Assembly: GCA_021464245.1 (NCBI GenBank)
Contig: JADCRB010000008.1
Coordinates: 681,590 to 745,589 of the forward strand
DNA length: 64,000 nt
Origin: Carallia brachiata
Taxonomy: Eukaryota; Streptophyta; Magnoliopsida; Malpighiales; Rhizophoraceae
Direction: 5' to 3'
Shown: piece by piece, positions 58,872-64,000 of the stretch
Layout: each line of letters begins with the position of its first letter
Numbering within the stretch: position 1 is the stretch's first letter
Translations under genes and position numbers: made by a program
Notes under the pieces: generated by a model
What the model saw: only the letters and a program-made list of their open reading frames with translations
What the model was told of the DNA's origin: nothing
Databases searched by the model: none

Positions 58872-61800
58872 ATGGGGGCATGGAATGATAATGTTCTCGG
58901 GCTCGTTTTGGCCATGTCTTCGAGTATTTTTATCGGGTCGAGCTTCATTGTCAAGAAAAAAGGACTCAAAAAGGCTGGGGTTTCTGGCACCAGAGCAGGT
59001 TTGCCAGATATAGTTTTTAAATTACTTTATATATATATACATACACACGTGTGTGTGTGCGCGCGCGCACGCGGAGTTTTGTTAGCCTTCTGAGAACATA
59101 CTTGTGCTTGCGCAATATGTTTGTCAAATAAGGAAAAAGTTAGATTTTCAGAGGAAATAATGCCCGAAATGTTGCCCGAATGCAATCAGATGGATTTGAT
59201 GTGCAACCAGTTGAATTTCATGTGCAAAGAAATGACAGTGATTTTTTCTTCTTATTTTTGGTTGCACTTAAAATACAGGCAGTTGCAAACCAAATGCAAT
59301 CAGTTGCATTTGGGCAGCATTTCAGGCATATTTTTGTCCGAAAATGTAATGGCCCTCGTCAAATAAGTATGGAATGTTACCTCCGAACAACATTCTGTGG
59401 TATTTACCATTTTTTTTTTCTAATTAAGTAGACTAATTGAGTATATGGTGAGCAGGTTCGGGGGGGCATTCGTACTTGCAGGAACCATGGTGGTGGGCCG
59501 GGATGGTTGCTAGTAAGCCCTGAATTCCTTCCTTTTCCCCACTTCTTTTTGCTCGTGTTATGTTTGACTTGATGAACCTTTTTGTATTCTTCTTCTAAGG
59601 ATTTATGTATGTCTTTTTCTCTGCAATGTACTGTTTTTTTTTTTTTTTTTTAAAGAAGGGTCAAAACCCATAGTAAAATTGGAGGCAGTGGCCGAGATTT
59701 GAAAGAAATAGGGATTGAACCTGACCGTTTCTCTGACATAATGTCAAATGACCCAAGTTACTCTGTACAATCAACTCAATTATTCATTTACCTTGCCTAA
59801 TTAAAAGCATAATTGAATCGCATGCTTTAGTTACTTTTTACGCGAGCAGTCCAAGGCTGAGACTTTGAGACTAATCTTCTAAATGTGGTTCCAACACCAT
59901 TTCATTTGTAACAAGGCACTTAAGAATTACAGATAAGACTAGTACAACACTGTGAACATGTTTGCCTGAACAAGAAACTGTGAAAGGGACACCACATTTA
60001 GGGAATGGCTTGCATGAAAATAGCAGTTTGCCTTCTGCTTTTGTAAAGTTTTTAGGTTTTGGAAACAATGCTGGGAATTTTGCAGGCTTATAGATATTCA
60101 TTTCATGTGGCTTGCTGTTTCTTTCTTTGTCCTTTTTTTTTTTTGGTTTTTTTAAAATTGAGATTCTTTGCCGCATTCATCTACAATTTGGGTTGTTACA
60201 GCATTATTGCCGGCTATTTTTGGCTTGACGACGAAACAGGAATTTTTTTTTTCTTTTTTTTCTTTTTTTTTTTATGTTAACCATGTGCCTTTATGTCTTT
60301 CTAGTGATTCTTGGTGAAATTGCTAATTTTGCTGCTTATGCATTTGCTCCTGCAATTCTGGTGACTCCCTTGGGAGCTTTAAGTATTATTTTCAGGTATG
60401 TCCTATCTCACAACTCTGGTAGTGGAGATACGCTTTTACCTGACAAAGATTTGTGTTTTTGATATCTGGCTGTTTTACATTTTACATGTTCTGTATCTGA
60501 CTAAAAGTTATTACTCTGCAGTGCAGTGCTAGCACATTTCATTTTAGAGGAAAAATTACATGTTTTCGGAGTTCTTGGTTGTGTACTTTGTATAGTGGGT
60601 TCTACAACCATTGTTTTACACGCCCCGGAGGAAAGAAAAATTGAATCTGTTAAGGATATATGGCACCTTGCTATAGAGCCAGGTATTTACAAGTTACGTT
60701 TTTGGTGCTTAGTTTTTGGTATTCTTAAATTCTTCTTGGATCATTGGAGGATCTAACTCAGCAAAAACACCAGACAGAGAAAATAAGAAAATGGAAAAGG
60801 CTTTCATTGCTTATTGTATCTGTATTTCATGGTCATGATTTGAGCCAACAGCTCATATGCAACAAGAGCACCAAAATTATTCTCGAATCTGGTGCTCAAT
60901 CTTGTGTTGCAAATGCATAAGTTGGACGTCAAACATTAGGTTGTTATGTCTGGGATTGATATTCCCATCAGAAGCAGTCATCTGGCCTACCAGTCTGCTT
61001 TCTCTGCTAAAAAGATGTTAATTAAGTGAGGTTTAGCTGTCCCTAGAACCATTGTTTACTTGTACCTTCGAAACCATCAGACTAATTTGTGTTTTTCAGA
61101 CTATACAACCGAGGAAGAAAACTTTTGATGGAATCTTAAATTGCTAATTTCTTCTTAGTGGTATGCATGGTGCTGTCAAAACCTATATGCTTCAAATGTG
61201 CGCAATAATGGACCAATGTTTGTCACCGTAGTAGTAAGATATCAAATGGAGGTGCTGGAATTATTATATAGCAAAGAAAGGATTTTGCTCTAGAATATGT
61301 ATTGTCCAAATAATTGGAGCCATATCCTTATCTTTTTGGAGTCAAGAAGACTATCGTGCTATCTCAAATTGCTTGTCTAGGAAATAATGGTACAGAAGGT
61401 TCATAAACATAATTTGGGTTTATTATGGATCCTCTTAACTTCGATTAACGGATTTTTGTTTCTAACAGGTTTCCTTGTCTACACAGCTGTAGTAGTTATT
61501 GCGGTTGCTGTTCTCATTTTCCGATTTGTACCGCGCTATGGGAACACCCATTTGATAGTCTATGTTGCAATATGCTCGCTCATGGGCTCCCTCACGGTCT
61601 GTTCATGTGTTTGATGGTTCTACTAACTATGCTTCCAACTTAAGCTTTCGTTGGATATTAGAACTTCATTTATTTGTCTGTGCTCTGTAGGTAATGAGCG
61701 TGAAAGCTGTAGGAATTGCTTTAAAGTTGACGTTTGAAGGAACAAATCAATTCAGCTACTATGAGACCTGGCTTTTCACTATAATTGTGGCTTTCTGCTG

Positions 61801-63030
61801 TCTTTTGCAGATAGATTACTTGAACAAGGTAAAAAGTATATAGCATCTTCTTCCTCTATTCAAATCCACGTGTTTAATATTATGGATAGGTGCTTGTTGA
61901 CTTTTTATCTGAGTATGCCAGTATGGATGCTTCTGATTTTATATAACAGAATTCACCCACTCATGTAAAGAAAATGCGTGTGGCAGGAAAAAACAAGCTC
62001 ATTTCTTGTTATGTTTGGGGCCTTAATGATGGTTTACATTCTTTCTGATAGTAGCATTAAATTTTATATGCATGCAACAAAGTCATTGCTAAAAGTGATT
62101 AATGTTGTTTGACATAAACTTTCTGTTCTCAAACTTCTTGAATTTGATCGTGATATACTTAAAACTGGATATGTCTTAATGTTTTCAGGCACTGGACACC
62201 TACAACACAGCCGTTATATCTCCAGTATACTATGTCATGTTTACAACTTTCACTATCTTTGCCAGCATGGTCATGTTTAAGGTAAAACAAATATGATTTC
62301 AAAATTTGTGAGTAAAGCTATGTGATCGCTAATAGAAAAGAGTCACGAAGAAGCTTTCTGATGTTTGTTTGATAGGTGAATTCCTTGGACAAGTTGGGGA
62401 TTTGAATCCCAACCTCTCTCCTCTTTGCCCCTTTAAGGGCTTGAGGTGGAAGAAGCTTTCTGATACCTTTTCCTAGAATTAAGATTTTGGAGTGGTGTTT
62501 GACCTTCAGGAGGGACCGTGCTAACCAGTTAAAATGGAAAATTCATAGGATTCAGTTTCATTACAACAAATGGAGTAGGACTAACCATATATGAGGTTTA
62601 CCAATCCGAAATCATATGGTTTAAGGATCAACCCAGATGTGTACCCACATTTGCAAATCTGAACTAGTGGAAGTTTCTTTGCCATGTGAAATTGGGCGTA
62701 CGGGTTATATGCTGATTTTGTGATACCTGACACTACAATTCTTCTCCTGTACTCTGCCTTTATCACTCAGTGCTTTGCTATGTTGACAGTGAAGTTTTAC
62801 TGCATGGGGTCACTTTCAGATGTTTGCTTGACCATATTTGCTGACAAATACAGGATTGGGAGTCACAAGATGCATCCCAGATTGCAACCGAAGTGTGTGG
62901 TTTTATCACAATCCTCGGCGGGACTTTTCTCCTACACAGGACAAAGGATATGGGAAGTCCTCCAAGTTCAACCCCGGATTCCCATGTCTCTACACCCCCA
63001 AATTCGCATACAAGACGGAACTCTATATAG
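58872..63030 (+). CDS. NIPA: NIPA-type magnesium transporter
   Basis: Eight exons (58872-58998, 59456-59512, 60305-60395, 60522-60682, 61469-61596, 61691-61828, 62189-62281, 62854-63030), all with GT-AG borders and matching phases, sum to 972 bp and 323 residues. The protein starts [18 protein letters not shown] and contains [58 protein letters not shown] and SPVYYVMF. These are hallmarks of the DUF803/NIPA family of about nine membrane spans. The tail is a hydrophilic, Ser/Pro-rich segment ending RRNSI. Members are thought to move Mg2+ across endosomal or plasma membranes; that is family knowledge. No lesions were seen. Exon 2 is only 57 bp. Confidence 0.95.
59028..59073. repeat. 46-bp alternating pyrimidine-purine tract in NIPA intron 1
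   Basis: From 59028 to 59073 every step alternates pyrimidine and purine: a TA block, then CA/TA, then a GT block, then a CG block ending CACGCG. Such uninterrupted alternation, ending in CG repeats, is a strong candidate for left-handed Z-DNA. It lies 30 bp downstream of the exon 1 splice donor. Confidence 0.9.
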
Positions 63031-64000
63031 CCAGTGCCACGGATGCCAAAAGTTTTAAGCTGTGCATGACCAATTTTGAGTCTTACTGCTAAGTGAAAAG
63101 GAGAGAGAGCATTCTTCTAGCAAAGGAGATATGAGCTTAAAGATTGTGAACGTGATATAGCAAGGTCAAAATTAGAAGAACTTCCCTAATATATAGAGAT
63201 ATGAAGATGCACATTCACAATACACGGAGAGATGCTTCCACACCAGTGACGGATTTTTCTCTCTTTTTTTTGTTTGTTTGTTTTCTTTTTGATTTCTTTC
63301 ACCATCGGATTAATCTGTGAATATGTTGTGGGAAGTAAGTTTATTGTTTTGGAGAGGGGCAGCTGTCAAGAAATTCAGACACATAACATTTGATTCAAGA
63401 TTTGCATCTCTTTTTTGCACTTACCACGATGGCTTGGTTTTGGAACTAACATGGAATTGAGCTGGACGGAGCACATAGAAATTGACTCTTATTCTATCCC
63501 TGAACGTTGGCCAACAAGAAAAAGAAGAGCAGAGTTCTTTGTTTTTCTTTTGATGACCTCTGAAATCCCAATTGTTTATTTATACCTTGTTTTTTCCTCT
63601 TAACATGATAGAAAGTAGAACACAAAACTAAACCGAAGGCAAATGACTTCACAGGAGCCTGGTAGGTAGCTGCTACTCAATATCAACGCACAATTTTTTT
63701 TCTTTCTCTGCCTATTAAAAAATTTATTAAATTATAAATTATAATAAAGTTAATTCTTGTCAACTTCATAAATTTTATATATTTTCAATATTAAAATTGA
63801 GATCTCGATAATAAAAGTCTTTAAGTTTTCAACGAGAAAATATTTATGCAATTTACGTGCAGAATGGAAAAAGGATTAGCGACAGGTCTGACCAATAGGG
63901 CCATAGAGAGAGTCAGACGGGCTCTCATGGATATGCCTCTGAGAGTCTCACTTTAGTGAAGACCCACCCAGCAATATACAAAAAGTAGCCGAACCACCAA
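63031..64000. other. NIPA 3' UTR and downstream flank
   Basis: The first several hundred bases after the stop are probably 3' UTR. They include a T-rich run near 63258-63300. From about 63700 the DNA becomes AT-rich spacer. No further gene is visible before the window ends. Confidence 0.4.

Noticed and set aside
59871..60176. 101-codon minus-strand frame inside NIPA intron 2
   Set aside because: Intronic, antisense to an intact gene, and without family resemblance.
1..64000. CRISPR array, prokaryotic defence or operon-like system
   Set aside because: The window is plant nuclear DNA with spliced genes; the regular repeats seen are tandem duplications or microsatellites.

Overview
The window is nuclear DNA from a flowering plant, most likely a woody eudicot. 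The genes are split by GT-AG introns. The non-coding sequence is very AT-rich, with long poly-A/T runs, microsatellites and many small non-autonomous transposons. The proteins belong to plant families: an organelle glycine-rich RRM protein, chloroplast DnaJ 20, a CER2/CER26-type BAHD protein and a NIPA-type Mg transporter. I cannot name the species from sequence alone.

Layout. (1) 1-4563 is a diverged segmental duplication with a hAT-like insertion. (2) 4947-7150, minus strand, holds an intact RBG4-like mitochondrial glycine-rich RNA-binding protein gene. (3) 7200-11200 is intergenic with three foldback or TIR elements, including a complete 1.06-kb PIF/Harbinger-like element with TTA target duplications. 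(4) 11480-22750 is about 11 kb of repeated, gene-like but apparently non-coding or decayed sequence: unit A, partial unit C and unit B. Unit A carries a miniature LTR retrotransposon (TRIM) with three LTRs and two primer-binding sites, and unit B preserves the empty site. (5) 27221-29811, plus strand, is a CER26-like BAHD gene broken by a cluster of frameshifts. (6) 33353-34772, minus strand, is an intact two-exon chloroplast DnaJ 20 gene. (7) 35000-47000 is AT-rich and transposon-rich, with a hAT element at 44208-45090 and a SINE-like element near 38.6 kb. (8) 47186-58500 is a tandem duplication of an ankyrin-repeat gene plus the 5' flank of the neighbouring NIPA gene. Both ankyrin copies are broken, and the extra NIPA flank was later hit by two transposons with clear target duplications. 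An auxilin-like fragment lies at about 57.0-57.5 kb. (9) 58872-63030, plus strand, is an intact eight-exon NIPA-type magnesium transporter gene.

The three intact genes are housekeeping-type and unrelated; nothing suggests a gene cluster or a joint pathway. The window mainly records repeated local duplication, decay and small-transposon insertion. I found no CRISPR array, no prokaryotic-type system and no convincing tRNA, rRNA or snoRNA gene. Some single-base frameshifts could be assembly errors rather than true mutations. The coding models were spliced by eye from reading frame, splice sites and family resemblance.
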